64,000 nucleotides of DNA from Sebastes aleutianus (lineage: Eukaryota > Chordata > Actinopteri > Perciformes > Sebastidae), in assembly GCA_916700875.1 (NCBI GenBank), contig CAKAKS010000060.1:8993834-9057833 (forward strand). The letters are read 5' to 3'. Under the pieces are notes generated by a model, which did not search any database, was not told the origin of the DNA, and saw nothing but the letters and a program-made list of their open reading frames with translations. Positions 11,880 through 24,829 of this stretch are shown piece after piece. The translations under genes were made by a program, and so were the position numbers. The first letter of the stretch is position 1. Each line of letters starts with the position of its first letter.

Positions 11880-12490
11880 GCAGGATATTATATTATATTA
11901 TGTTATGTTATATTGTGTTATATTGTGTTATTATGTTATATTATATTATATTATATCATATTATGTTATGTTATATTAATTATTATATTATGTTATAGTA
12001 TTATATTATGTTATATTATATTACATTTTAATACATTATAATAATATATTATGTAACGTTATATTATATTATGTTATATTATAATATATTATGTTACGTT
12101 ATATTATGTTATATTATATGATATTATGTTATGTTATGTTATATAATGTTATATTACATTATAGTATAATATATTACATAATTATATTATATTACATTTT
12201 ATTATATTATAATATTATATTATGTTACTTTATATTATGTTATTTCATATTATATTATATATTAATATAATATATTATGTTACGTTATATTTTCTTATAT
12301 TACATTATATTATACTATAATATATTTTATTATGTTACTTTATATTGTGTTATATTATATTGCATTATATTTTATAATACAAAATATTATGTTACGTTAT
12401 ATTACGTTACATTATGTTATATTACTTTTTATTACATTGTATTTTATTACATGATATTACATTATATTGTATTATATTTTATTATGGCAT
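11880..12490. repeat. Long AT-rich simple repeat (TATTA/TGTTATAT family)
   Basis: Roughly 600 bp of imperfect 5- and 10-bp units such as TTATATTATG and TTATGTTATA. Its reading frames are isoleucine/tyrosine-rich artefacts. Confidence 0.9.
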
Positions 12491-12779
12491 ATGTACACAT
12501 GCAAACATTCAGATGTGCAGTGTAAAGTAGATTTAAAAACTTTGTTCATTTTACTGAGTCAGTGTTTGCTGGGAACATGACCTTTGACCTTCCACCCACA
12601 CAGAGTGGACATTGAGTTGACATGAAGCAGATGCATCATTACAAACCATGAATGAAGGTTATCATGCTCTGATGGCCACGCTTTCCCAGGCCGACACAAT
12701 ACATTCACTCAACAGCGGGGGTGCATGTATGTGGAGAGAGGCCTCTGCTCCGCCACAATACCCTATATATTTATATATG

Positions 12780-12822
12780 TCACACACACACACACACACA
12801 GACGCACACACACACACACCTA
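12780..12822. repeat. (CA)n microsatellite, interrupted
   Basis: A CACACA run broken by GACG. Confidence 0.85.
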
Positions 12823-13199
12823 TAAACTCACACACTTGTACACAGGAAGGCCCAGCCAACAAACACAGTGATTTAATGTGTGATATTCTGACTAGCAGCT
12901 CATGAACTGCTGCAGAAACATCTTGTGTCTCATTAACACTCGAGTGTTTTTCTTCACACATGCTGGAAGTCTTATTTGTTTTCTCTGCGGCTGATTAAAC
13001 CACAGACGTCACACTGAGCTGAGAGCTGCTGTCTGTCGGAAGGTTTCTGCTCTCGTCACTGCAGAGTGGAAACTAGAGAAGCATTATTACACTTTACTGG
13101 AGCACAGATTAGACTTCATTCATAGAAATGTCACTGAGAAGCACAGATAATCTGATTAGTGCAGATTAGGGCTGTCAATCAATTAAAATAGTTAATCGT

Positions 13200-13520
13200 G
13201 ATTATACTATACTATGACTTTTTAGGACTTTTTATGATATAGTAGAGTATGTCACTAAAAAATCATAAAAAGTCATCGTATAGTATGTCAAGAAAATATG
13301 TCAGTCATAGCGAATGTCATACTATAGTATTACAGAAGAATATTATGACAGACATGTCATAAAAATCATAAAAGGTCATAGTATAGTATGTCAAAAAATA
13401 TTTTTTAAAAAGTCATGATATAGTATGTCAAAAAATATATATAAAAAAGTTATAGTATGTCAAAAAAAAAAAAAAAAAGGTCAGTGTAGTATGTCAAAAA
13501 AGTATAAAAAGGTCATAAGG
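13200..13520. repeat. TATAGTATGTC tandem array, block 1
   Basis: Diverged ~35-bp units of the form AGTCATAGTATAGTATGTC followed by an A/T run. It lies directly left of the ccne2 fragment. The element AGGGCTGTCAATCAATTAAA at 13168 marks a separate hAT-like end next to it. Confidence 0.75.
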
Positions 13521-13559
13521 TTGTGTGACTTAAATTTTCATTGTCTGGCAGAAATATAA

Positions 13560-13995
13560 AGATTTTCAAACAGCTGAGAGATGAAATAATGATGTCTGAT
13601 CTTAAAATGAATGAATGAATGGTAAAAGCAGGTCTTTCTCTTCCAGCTGGGCCAGCTCAGATGACGTGTGGATCAAAATGCTCAACAGGGAGCTGAAGTA
13701 CGTTCATGACGAGAGCTACCTGCAGCGGCATCCCAAACTGCAGCCCAAGATGAGGGCGATTCTGCTGGACTGGCTGCTGGAGGTGAGGACTGAAAATATC
13801 CTTTAGATTCTTCTTACTATTCACAGATCATTTTAAGATGCATCATCTTTATAAAGTCAGCCAGTTGGTAAAAGTGTATCCGTGTGTGTAGGTGTGTGAG
13901 GTGTACAAAGACTACCTGCAGCTCATCGGCATCACAGCGCTCTTCATCACCTCCAAGATAGATGTGAGTCCCTCCTCATCCTCCTGTGTTCAACG
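13560..13995 (+). pseudogene. Inverted two-exon duplicate fragment of cyclin E2
   Basis: The fragment matches ccne2 from about 20160 back to 19645 in opposite orientation, introns included, so it is a DNA-level duplication and not a retrocopy. Exon-like block 13647-13782 is full length (136 bp) and reads SWASSDDVWIKMLNRELKYV onward to WLLEV with an intact donor. The second block, 13892-13963, is 72 bp instead of 147 bp. Twenty-five codons (SLHRQ through NVN) in the cyclin box are missing in frame, with an AC microhomology at the break (GAGGTGTAC|AAAGAC). Splice sites are intact, but no other ccne2 exons surround it, so it cannot make a cyclin by itself. Changes from the parent include K-to-R in MLNREL and A-to-T in FITSK. 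Confidence 0.88.
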
Positions 13996-14284
13996 TCTAA
14001 CCACAAATACTGATTCTGATCAGTGTATACATGTGACGGGAGTACAAAGAAGTGTTGAACTACGATACTGTATATGATTACGTTTCTATTATGCATGATG
14101 ATGCACAAATTAATATATACCAGAATTCTAACCTGCACACTTTACTGATGTATACAGATATAAAACTCTGAAGAACGAGATATAGAAGCACTCTTCACAG
14201 TAACTTTAAACTTTGACCCCACGTTATACTACTAATACTACTACGTACTTGTATAGAGTACAGTCTACACCTATATATAATAAT

Positions 14285-14685
14285 ATAATCAAATATTATG
14301 TCAGTCATAGTATAGTACGTTGAAAAGTTTAATGAAAAAAAGTCATAGTATAATATGTTGAAAATGTTTTTGAAAAGAAATCATAGTATAGTATGTCGAC
14401 AGATTTTATTAAAAAAAACCTCATAGTAGCATGTCAAAAAATGTAATGTTGAAAATTAAAAAAAAAAAAAGTAAAAGTATAGTATATAGAAAGACTTTAT
14501 GAAAAAAAGTCATACTATAGTATGTTGAAAAATTTTATTTAAAAAAGCCATGGTAGAATATGTTAAAAAATTTCATGTCGAAAGAAGTCATAGTATAGTA
14601 GTGGAAAATTTTATGAAAAAAAGTCATAGTATGTCGAAAAATGTCATGAAAAAAAAACCCCGTTGTATAGTAAGTTGAAAAAGTT
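14285..14685. repeat. TATAGTATGTC tandem array, block 2
   Basis: About ten diverged units such as GTCATAGTATAGTATGTCGA with an AAAAATTTTATG spacer. It lies right of the ccne2 fragment, and the same unit occurs at 13200 and 17225. Confidence 0.75.
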
Positions 14686-14719
14686 CAGATAGATAGATAC
14701 ACCGTCACGCCTTTGTCAC

Positions 14720-15260
14720 GGCCTGCGCTTCAGCCTCGGTCTGGGTCTCATTCACATGAACGGAGGAAGGGAAATAACTCTGGATTTGGCTATTAGTAGT
14801 TTAGGTGTTCATACTGGGAAGTTGATTCACCTCAAAAAACATTATCCGCTGAGTTACAGACGTCTCTTTCCCAATGTAAGTCTATGGGAAAAAGTCTTTT
14901 TGGGCCCAATGGCATCACGTGACTGACAAGGAAGTTGCAGTACCGCCGTTTGGCCTCTACAAAAGTTGGGATCGACGACCGGCACACTTCCTGGGGGCTT
15001 GACTTCACCGGGAGGAGAGCAGGCGTTTGCTGGCTAGCCAGTCAGACTCCAGACAATCTAGCTAGCTAACTAACGTTAACCAGCCGTCTACTCCTCCTGA
15101 AGTAGTCTCTAGCGGTGTAGGGGTCTGCTAATCTGGTCTCATTGGTTAATGTTAACGTTCTCAACTAACACTTGTGATCCTGGAGAGTGAGTGACAGTAC
15201 ATATTTAGAGAAACTAGTATTGTCTTCAGCCATTGTTAAAAAGACAAGCCAACAATACTT
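14720..15260. repeat. Dispersed-repeat-like sequence between the ccne2 fragment and the ccne2 3'UTR
   Basis: It contains CCCAATGTAAGTCTATGGGA and GGCATCACGTGAC, motifs I recognise as common in fish dispersed repeats. No exon is visible and the boundaries are unclear. Confidence 0.35.
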
Positions 15261-15424
15261 GCTAGCCAGCTTTAACTAACGTGTTCAGAGAATTATTCTG
15301 CCTCAATTTAACGCTCCTCCCAATACATCATAAATCATGTTTACTAACAAAACAGGGATTTTTAGTATTTCATTAGTATTCACACAGGACAGAACACTAT
15401 AGACCAAACTTTCATTTCACTCCA

Positions 15425-15430
15425 TTTATT
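15425..15430 (-). promoter_or_regulatory. ccne2: Probable poly(A) signal of ccne2
   Basis: AATAAA on the minus strand, about 1.2 kb past the ccne2 stop. The AT-rich sequence between (15431-16637) has no other gene and is best read as 3'UTR. Confidence 0.45.
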
Positions 15431-16637
15431 TAAAACATTACAATATAAAAGAAAATTACACATTTCTGAATTGCTGTATTTACAAAAAGGTACATTCGTT
15501 AACATCTGCATACAGTTCACATGGTTGTTTTTCACTGCAGAGTTTCCATCGAGCTGAGGAGCTTACGGTTTACAGTCACAGGTTGTTGAACAGCCTTTCG
15601 GCTCACTGCAGCTCATCTCAAGTAGCTGTACAGTTCATATTTATTTTAAAGGCACTAAGAAATGACAGGCTAGTGTACAACATTTAATGAGGAACTGTAT
15701 TTCAACAACAGGTGTCACAGAGCAAAATCATAAATAGCTTTTGCCTTTGGCAGCAATCAAACTGAAATGTTTTTTATTTTTTTACATATAGACAGACATT
15801 TTGTTTTTACATACTAAGGCTTATCAATAAATACAAGCACTTAAAAATGAAAAGCAAAAACCTTGCACAATCGTGTGCAGTTTTCCTATGCAAGTCAAGT
15901 TTCCCAGGAATGTAACAAAATTGTGCAACCAGGTTGCAACTATAATAAAAGATTAAAAAAGGGGAATTGTTGAGCCACGCAAACAGGTCAGGTGCATTCA
16001 AAACACCTCCCGGATGTTAAACAGCTAATAAAGTGTCATTGTTCGTATGGCTCGCGTAGCAAAACACAGAGCGGGCTCGCTTTGTAGATAATCACATTTT
16101 CTTGTGGCGAGCACACTATTTAAATTGGAATTCATGAGGGAGATTTCAACTTTCAGAGCTGAATGAAATGAGATTCCTCACTTACATGTTCCTGAGAATC
16201 TAACTGAAGCACCATCTGAAAGCATTTAAGCCTCAAATTTCAAGAATAGCACCAGTAAAACTCCAAGATAAATACCTCACAGGTATAAAATGTTTGGTTT
16301 CCTCTCAAAAAAACACAACTTTAAAAATAATAATAATAATAAAAAACAAAAACAGTTTGCGTCCCCACTTTACATCAGTGGACTCCGGTCGCTGCTGCTC
16401 AAATTTAAACTAATTATCCTATAAATTGTTTTATAAAACCAAATTAATAAAAATACTGACAGGAATCAGAGTTCCTGATTTAGTGTTTAAAACGGAATTA
16501 AATTAAAACATGCTACATTAAGTTAGCCTTTTCCTAAAATCGCATCCCGTTTGGTGCGGACCGGATGTGGTGTGAGAGGTACCTTCAGGTCAAAAACTGT
16601 ACGGGGAGGTAGCGTGTCCTTGCTGGTCGTGTCCTGC

Positions 16638-19600
16638 TCAAGGATTGGCTGGTTTCTCTGTGCTGCTGGGCGGAGTCAGAATCGTTCCCACGGCGACGGG
16701 CGACAGCTGACAGTCGAGGCTGTCGAGTTGATGGTCCTGACATTTTTTCTGTAGGACGGAAAACAAATTCAACGTTAGTCACGAAGGATTGCAAAACAAT
16801 ATTTTACAACTTGAATCAGTCGACTTTTGAACTGTTAATGACGGTAACCCTGCAGAGAACTTGCTTTCATTAGTGTTATTAAAAGGACCAGTGTGTAACA
16901 TTTAGGGGGATCTATTGGCAATGGAAAATAATGTTAATAAATTACATTTTCTTTAGTGTATAATCACTTAAAACCAAGAATCATTGTGAAAAATAGGGTG
17001 TGGCTGCCGGAACCCAAACATTTTCTGTCGACGACAGGACGCCGTTAATCTTGAACCCTGATGGTACATGCTGTACTGTAAAAAAAAACAAGTACCGTTC
17101 CTTTTTCAGAATTTTGGCACTGACTTGGTGTCCAAGTATCGGTTGTCGTGACATCCCTACGTCCAAGTAATTATTTTGTTACTAATGTCATGTAGTTGGG
17201 CTGGGTGTCAAACACATGCTTTTTTTGATACAGGTGAAAAGTCATAGTACAGTATGTTGAAAAGGTCATAAAAAGCCATCGTATAGTTAGTTGGAACAAG
17301 TCAAAAAACTTATAGTATGGCAAAAAAAATGTCAAACATGCAACAAAAATGTCACACTATGACATAAAAAGTCAGTAAAGTATGTCGAAAGAAAATGGCA
17401 TAAAAAGGTCATTTATTTATTTGACAGGGATATATTTACATATAAATAAAAGAACTTCTAGCTGTAGCTAAAAAATTAAAATACATAGTATAGAACATCA
17501 AAAAAAGTCATTAAAAAGGAAAGACTGGAGGCTAACACTAGCAGATCCACATCTAAAATGTCATCTTGCTGTGTTGTTGGGTGCCAGAATCCAGATATCA
17601 CATACATTTGAGATGACAAACTGTGATTCGAGGCTCTAGTGAGTTACAATATCGGAGAAACGTTTCAGAGATGGAGAGTAAATGTTGCCAATATTTAGCC
17701 TTCGGCTGCGGATAGCAGAAGGCTAAACTATTAGCAATGCAGGTTGTAAAGGGCATTGAGTATCGGAGTACTGATGATTACCAAAGGTTGTCATTGAATA
17801 TATGGTCAGATAGTTCTTAAAGATTGACTGCATTTATTTAAACAAAGTTTCTCTGTCAAGGTATCACAAAAAAAGTACTTGTATGTATTGAGCCTTGGTT
17901 GTAACCGCAGTGTGTGTGTGTGTGTGTGTGTGTGTGCTTGTTTTGCTCACCAGCAGGTCCAGATAAGCCACGTGCGTCTGGATGTTGTGTCGGGCGTCAG
18001 GTTTCACTTTGGGGAAGTTCTTGAGTTGAGGTTTGGCTTGAGATCGCAGCACGTCCATGAAGGGACTCATCCACCGAACACAAGGAGCCACGCCGTCCCA
18101 CATCAGGCCTGACAGGTTAGAAATTTAAGTTAAAGCTGAGAAAACTACATCACCTCCAGCAACATTTCTTCACTGAATTCTGATGTTCTATAATAAGTTA
18201 ATCATGTTTCCAATTCATCAGAAACTCAAATAAGAACATCCTAAATATTTAATATTCTTAAGAATTAGAAAAATCCACAGTTGTATAGATAGTTTGAAGG
18301 AAATGTATATACTGAATGATTATATGTTCATTGCAGCATTAAATCAGATTTTCAGGTGGGAAAATCAAACTCACCTGAGACTTTATGAACGACATCAAAC
18401 GTGGAGAAGTGGCAGAAGGCAGCCGCAGCAAGAACACTGTAGCTGTAGTCCAACGAGGTGACATCCAGCATGCACAGGTCCAATAGCTGCAACACACAGG
18501 TCAAAGGTCAGTATGATGTGTTCTTTAGAAGCAGGGTTGTTTGATGTTGTATGATCTAATGTGTTTGTTGGTGATGCAGGTGTTGGGGGGTACCTGTGTG
18601 ATCTGGATGTACGTTTCCTGGGAGAACTGCGGCACCAGGAAGTTCTCTCCGTCCGTCTGGGCCTCCACCTGAGCATACAGCTTCAACCAGGAGATGGGCG
18701 TCTCCGGACACAGATTCCAGTTCAACGCCTGCAGGACGACACAAACAGATTTAGGTTTACATACACAGTCCACAGAATAACCAAGTAGAGGTAGAGGTGT
18801 AGAGAGAGAGAGGGGTAGAGGTAGAGAGACTTTCTACTAACAAAAAAAAATGCTCGACCAAACGGTTGAATTTTCATTTAGTGATAAAAGTAGTGATGTT
18901 AAGATAATAAAGTTACAATTTTTATGAACATTCACTGTTAATCTCATTTCATGTTATTCCATTATTTACATATACACAGTATTTGATCAAAAAATGATCA
19001 GTAAGATTTTTCACCATTTGAGATGTTTTCAAAGTAGCCTACTGTAAATATCTAGAATAATAGTACTGTGTCATGGCAATAAACCGACATGTTGGAATAG
19101 TAATGTTACTAGTATAATAACACTGCATGATTTGTATTTTAAAGATTTATTTATTTATTATTGCCCCAAGGAAATAAAAAAATGTTTCTATTGCTTTTTT
19201 TCTTAGTGATGAGGGTAATTATTTATTTTTTTAATTAAATTGCATTTAGGATGACGTTTCAGTAATTTAATCTTATTTCAGTAATTCAAGATACATTTGG
19301 TCAAACTGTTCTTGTATTCTGGCACATCTCCACTAGTATAATTTGTACATCACTACAGCATAATCATCTCTTGACCTAGAAAGAAGTCTGAACAGAGAGA
19401 TTTAGTTGATGAACATACCTTTAGTATGTGAAGCTCTGTACGCTGGATGTCCCAAGTTTCACAGGCTCCATCTGTGACGTAGGCGAACTCTAGGATTTTA
19501 GGAGGGTAGATTTCCTGAAGAGAAGAAAACAGTTATTTAACAGAAGAATACAAAAAAATAATATGGTGCAATTAAACATCTAGATGAAGGTGTGATTTCT

Positions 19601-22600
19601 ACACTACAAATAGTATATATGTATTTTATTGTAGACATTTTAAAATGTTGAACAGAGGAGGATGAGGAGGGACTCACCTCTATCTTGGAGGCGATGAAGA
19701 GCGCTGTGATGCCGATGAGCTGCAAGTAGTCTTTGTTGACGTTCTCCTGAGTCAGCATGAAGCGGTCGAAGAAGTCCTGAGCGAGGTAGGCCGTCTGCCG
19801 GTGGAGGGAGTACACCTCACACACCTACACACACACACGGATACACTTTTACCAACTGGCTGACTTTATAAAGATGATGCATCTTAAAATGATCTGTGAA
19901 TAATAAGAAGAATCTAAAGGATATTTTCAGTCCTCACCTCCAGCAGCCAGTCCAGCAGAATTGCCCTCATCTTGGGCTGCAGTTTGGGATGCCGCTGCAG
20001 GTAGCTCTTGTCATGAACGTACTTCAGCTCCTTGTTGAGCATTTTGATCCACACGTCGTCTGAGCTGGCCCAGCTGGAAGAGAAACGCCTGCTATTACCA
20101 TTCATTCATTTTAAGATCAGACATCATTGTTTCATCTCTCAGCTGTTGGAAATTCACGTCTGCTGTTTTAGCCGTGTTTACTATGTGTATATTTGCATAT
20201 AGAGCGAGGAGGTGAGATTGGATCACAAATGGTCACTGGAGACGCATTTTAAAACCAGGTGTGAACAGATGTACTTAAAGCTGTTCCCCTGTGATCGGAT
20301 CACTCAGGTTGCATGTTAATGCTGGGTCTGAGCAGGACAAAACTCTCAACTGAAAAGAAGAATTCAGTGTGAATGAGGGCATTAAACTCTGAATGCAGTC
20401 GGGCGGAGTAGTCGCTAAGCACGAAGTGTTGAGTAACGGCAGCCTCATTGAGGTGTAAAACACATACCTGAGTTGGGGAATGGGGGAGGCCTTGATGAAG
20501 AGGTTCATGAATCTGTACTGCTTGAAGCTGGACGGATCTGCAGGTTCCAGCTCTTTGTGGGGAGTTTCGATGAGGACGCATGGGCTCGCTCCGTCCTCCG
20601 ACCAACACTTCTGAGAAAAGAAAACACACAAGATGAATAAAAACAGAAGATTCAGAGCGGCATTGTGGTCGACAGTAGGCAGAGTCTCCATCGGGATACT
20701 GGAAGGGATTGATTTTAGGTTCAAGGTTCTTTATTTACTTTGTTATTACACATTTGTTTAAGGATAGCATTCTTATAAGGTCCCAATGTTATAGGTCTGT
20801 ATAGGCATTTTTTAATGTGCGGTGAAGCATTTGCAAATAATACGGCTACAATAATAGCCAATATTACTTTACTCATCATCAGTCAAATCTGTAAAGTTTT
20901 CCTTTTTTCCCCAGACTTATGATCAGTACAAGTCTGCATTCTCTCTTTTTTGTTATTGTTGCATTTTCTTTCATTTTATTTATTATATTCTTCTTTAGAA
21001 CTATTTGTTGCTGTGTGCATTCAAATGTAAATCACACCAGGTTTACCTGTAATTAAATGTGCTGTAAATTAAAGTGTATCGCTACTGTGAACTTAATATT
21101 CCAGTGAAGATAACTGGTGACACTTAGTGGTGAAAAGCAGGTACTGCATGGTGACAGCAGAAACTCCTTTAAGTCACTTTAATCTGACCTCATCATTAAG
21201 ATAAATCTAATATAATAAGAAATAGTTTGAGGTGCTTTGTACAATACATCGATAATGTGTAGGACACAAAACAGGGATAAAAGCTAAAAATAAATAAAAA
21301 TGTAAAGAACTATCAGGAGCATTATATATGAATTAGGGTATAACAAAATGGACGCTCTCAATATAGGAAGCTATAGCAAGAAGACTACAGACCATACGGT
21401 TTTACTGTAAACTATATACTACAAGCTCATGAAAGTACACGCAAATAAGACGACTACAAGCTCATGAAGGTACATGCTAAGAGTTTTAAAAACAGGGCGG
21501 GCTGCACTGAGAGGGAGGGGACACAAAACACAGATAATAAACCAGTAACGCACCCTGGTTTCAACTATTACCAGTTACACACTCATAATAATGTAGAGGT
21601 AATGACATGTGGACACACTGACCTGTATTTCATAGCTTTGTTTCTTGGCAGCAGGTTGTAGTTTTTTCCTTGAGGGCTGGAGAGGAAGATAAAGCGGTGA
21701 GTTGGTACCAGTGCTAAACTCTTAATATTGTAAAAACAGAGAACAAAAGGCTTCACAGGAAAGTATTAAAAACACAAATCAATATAAATACCTCTGATTT
21801 CCTTTTCTTCAGTGGGGCTCTGAGGGTCGGCTCAATTGTGTTTGAATCTCTAGCTTGCAAAGTGATGCGACCACTGAAATATAAAATAAAGTACAGCTTT
21901 AGATCCAGACAGGAAATCAGAAAACGTGTATGTACAAGGAATCACCTTTTAGGTTTATCAAATAAGTGGATTTCATTAACTCTACTGCATCAGTTAATTT
22001 TCTCTAGTGATGCACCGAGCTTTGGGTATCTGTCGATACAGAGTACCGATCCGATACCAGTAATTAATTAATTAATAAGCTGTATGCCTCACTCTGTGGA
22101 AGTGACTGGCTTCATTCTTTTATGTGTAAGGCAATACCAGGCTTGACTAAAATACTGTTTTCCTAACTTTGTAAAACTAAGTGTAACAAATAAATACATA
22201 GATATACAGTTACTGAATTATTTATTAATAAAACAGTACATTTTACACCAGTAACTTGAAGAAAAAAAAGATCTTCAAAATGAACAGGAATTAAAATTCC
22301 AGAATATAATGTATATAATATATAAACATAGAACTGAAATGAATAGATCGGCACCATTTTCACCGATACCCGATCCAGCTATTTGAGTCAGTACTGACCC
22401 AATATCCGATACGGTATCGGTGCAACCATAATTTTCTCAACTTGCTAAAGTTTCTGTAAGAGGTTTTTACATGACTGAAAATAAATGCGAGTGACTATTA
22501 TAACAGAGAACTTTGGTGAAACCACATTGGAGATGATGTGATCTTTCGCTATCATTCCACAAATTTCCATTGTCCGAAATAATGTTGCAGATCAAGAGAA

Positions 22601-23084
22601 AACTAGTGATACACCGATTTATCGGCCGAACATCGGTATCGGCTGATCTTCGCCTTGTTGAATGCAATCGGCAAATAAGAGCACATCCACAAATGGCAGT
22701 GGTGAATTTTATGCATATGGTGGTGTGTTCTTTACACTATGACTGTTTTCGCAATATCTCCCCGTACTTACAGTATCTTAATATATTGAATCGTAACCCC
22801 TGTATCGTGATACGTATCGTAAGATACTTGTCAATACACAGCTCTACTAAATCCACATAATATTGTACTAGGATCAGACTGTTTTTGTTTTGTGGTTTTC
22901 AGTATGTTTTGCCTCAATTGTAGGTCTTTGTATTGTGTCATTTTATTATGTATAATAAAAAAAAAGAGAAGAATATGCCATAGTAAAGAGGACCATTCCT
23001 CTTGGTAGTGAGGCCCCCTGTTGGCTCCCACACCACAGTCTGAGAACAAACACCTCCACCAGTTGCTTACCTGCGTCTGGACAT
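16638..23084 (-). CDS. ccne2: Cyclin E2, complete coding region
   Basis: Coding exons on the minus strand: 23071-23084 (ATG at 23082-23084), 21792-21873, 21623-21676, 20468-20610, 19938-20073, 19678-19824, 19419-19514, 18594-18728, 18375-18486, 17951-18108 and 16638-16748 (TGA at 16638-16640). All have GT-AG borders; the total is 1188 bp, or 395 residues, against about 404 in human CCNE2. The N-terminus is MSRRSGRITLQARD with a basic KKRK patch (residues 26-29). The cyclin box begins near residue 98 (SWASSDDVW) with MRAILLDWLLEV, and includes FFDRFMLTQENV, LIGITALFIASKIEEIYPPK and FAYVTDGAC. The C-terminal fold has LLDLCMLD and HNIQTHVAYLDLL, and the tail TILTPPSSTEK matches the TPP phosphodegron region. 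Residues such as KYVHDK, RFMLTQ and LCPETPISW favour E2 over E1. It activates CDK2 at G1/S in the nucleus. Start chosen by the MSRR match and upstream splice acceptor. Confidence 0.95.
17225..17415. repeat. TATAGTATGTC tandem array, block 3, in the last ccne2 intron
   Basis: Same unit family as 13200 and 14285 (GTCATAGTACAGTATGTTGA and similar), placed in the intron between the last two ccne2 coding exons. Confidence 0.7.
17558..17735 (+). repeat. Dispersed repeat fragment, possibly from a THAP-domain transposon gene
   Basis: ATG at 17558 reads MSSCCVVGCQNPDITYI before a stop. The CCVVGC pattern resembles the start of the zinc-binding THAP domain found in P-element-type transposases. The following text (TTTCAGAGATGGAGAG, then TTTAGCCTT) recurs at about 61920. 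It is far too short to be sure. Confidence 0.3.
17911..17938. repeat. (GT)n microsatellite beside the donor of ccne2 exon 17951-18108
   Basis: About 13 GT units starting 13 bases past the exon end (a CA run on the sense strand). Confidence 0.85.
22005..22430. mobile_element. hAT-like element with TAGTGATGCACCGA / TATCGGTGCAACCATA ends, in ccne2 intron 2
   Basis: The ends are imperfect inverted repeats, and both carry sub-repeats of CCGATACC/GGTATCGG. A second fragment of the same type (TAGTGATACACCGATTTATCGG) starts at about 22605, with GTATCGTGATACGTATCG nearby. Non-coding. Confidence 0.55.
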
Positions 23085-24578
23085 TGTTTCGAGTGTATTT
23101 ATGGCTCCGCTGTAAAGAAAGAGAAAACAGAACAGGTGAGACTCGCAAAGAAAAAAAGTAGACTTCCACAGACACTCAGAACACAAAGATAATGTGGAGC
23201 TTATGTAATTATAATTAATGCAAATCTCCTGGAGCCATTTCATGATCTGTTGGGGGGCCATGTTGAGGAGCCACTTGGCCCCAGTAATCACCAGTATATA
23301 ACATGTTAGAGGTCAGGGCTGTGTCCTATAAACATGTAACAGACCAGAACCAAGTGAAACAACTAAGTGATGCTATAAAAAGCCTCGAAGAGCCACATCA
23401 GGTCCTGGAGACCACAAGGACCCAACATGTTACATGTCTGAACCTGGTAGGAGTTAGCTTGGGATAACAGATATAGCTAGTAAAGAGAGACAAAGTAGCT
23501 CCACTAAATAATAAATGGTCGACCAACAAAGCTAAAGCTCTACATGTGAAGCCCATAATAACCATCAGGTCATAGTTTAATGGGTAAACCGGGTATAAGT
23601 GTGCTAATAGAGAGCCAGACTAGCCAGCCAGGCTCAGTGAGCTAGTGTGGTGACTACAGCCAGAAAAGGAGGGGGGCTGATTGTTCCCTCGATTTAAGAC
23701 AAAAAAAGCGCAAAAATGCTGCATTTCAAGGCTTATTTATCACCTTCAGCAACGAAGTAAACATCTCAAGACAACAATAGTGTAGTTTTAATCTGTGAAA
23801 ACGCGCAAATATGGACTTTATTTGAGGTTTGAAACTCAAAGACGCGCCAATTTCCGAAGCTCAGAAGCGGGAGGATTTTGAGCCCTGAGCCTCCGCAGAG
23901 ACCTCCTCTAAGTCTGAGGGGGAAACTAGTAGAAATACACGCTAAAAATACACTATATCTACTTTAAACTGCTCTCGACTGCTAGATTAAACTTCTAGGA
24001 ACCACATAGCTGAACACAGACCTTTATAAAAGTGCATTAAAGTCGTGTAAACCGAGAGCACCGCGAGGCTGAGCTGAGGAGAGGAGCTACAGTCATTAGC
24101 CGAGAGACTGCTAACTAGGTCAACAATAACCAGATAACACAGACATATACATGAACTGCTGCTCTGATGCTTTTACACACAAACAGATACATATCTGCTT
24201 GATTTAATAAAAACACACAACAGAGAGAAAGACAACCTGAAAAATGTTAAAAGTTACAAGAAGTATTAGTATACCTACTAAAATCTATTATAATCTCATT
24301 AAACACACCTCAATAATAACACGCAAGACTCAAACAAGCTACAATAGATCACACTAGAAGAGGGAACCCTTTTAAATAAGGTAAAATACAAGTTAAAGCT
24401 CAGATATGGCTGCTTTCACACATTTACATCCACTCACACAGCACCAGACTACACCCAGGAAAACACATATTTAAGATCAACACGTACTATTTAAACCCCA
24501 GGAGGATACTAACAGTGATACTATGTTATAAAGCTATATATATGAGTGTTGGTGTGCTGCTCGGCTCGCTGGTCTTAC

Positions 24579-24660
24579 CTCCTGGCTGATCAATGAATGA
24601 ATGCATCAGCTGTGGCGCCGGCGCCAATCCTCCTTATATCCGCATACGGCCGCCGCGCAC
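24579..24660 (-). promoter_or_regulatory. ccne2: ccne2 non-coding first exon and proximal promoter with E2F-like sites
   Basis: On the minus strand CAGCCAGGAG|GTAAGACC (exon end at 24579) is a strong donor. It can join the acceptor before 23109, whose exon carries 25 bases of 5'UTR and the ATG. Just upstream is ATTGGCGCCGGCGCCACAG, containing overlapping GGCGCC blocks like E2F half-sites, and TGCGCATGCGCG (an NRF1-type site) at about 24660-24672. Cyclin E genes are classical E2F targets. The transcription start is inferred. Confidence 0.5.
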
Positions 24661-24829
24661 TGCGCATGCGCGTTCCCGGTTCACAGAAACCCGCTAAATG
24701 TTTAAATCTGAGCTGAGATTTAAACAAACCAGCAACACCGAGAGGTCTAGATGTGATCCCTGTACTCGTCTCCTGGATGTAACAGCTCATTAGAGGCGTT
24801 AGGACGTGATTAACGGGGTTATTTACCGT

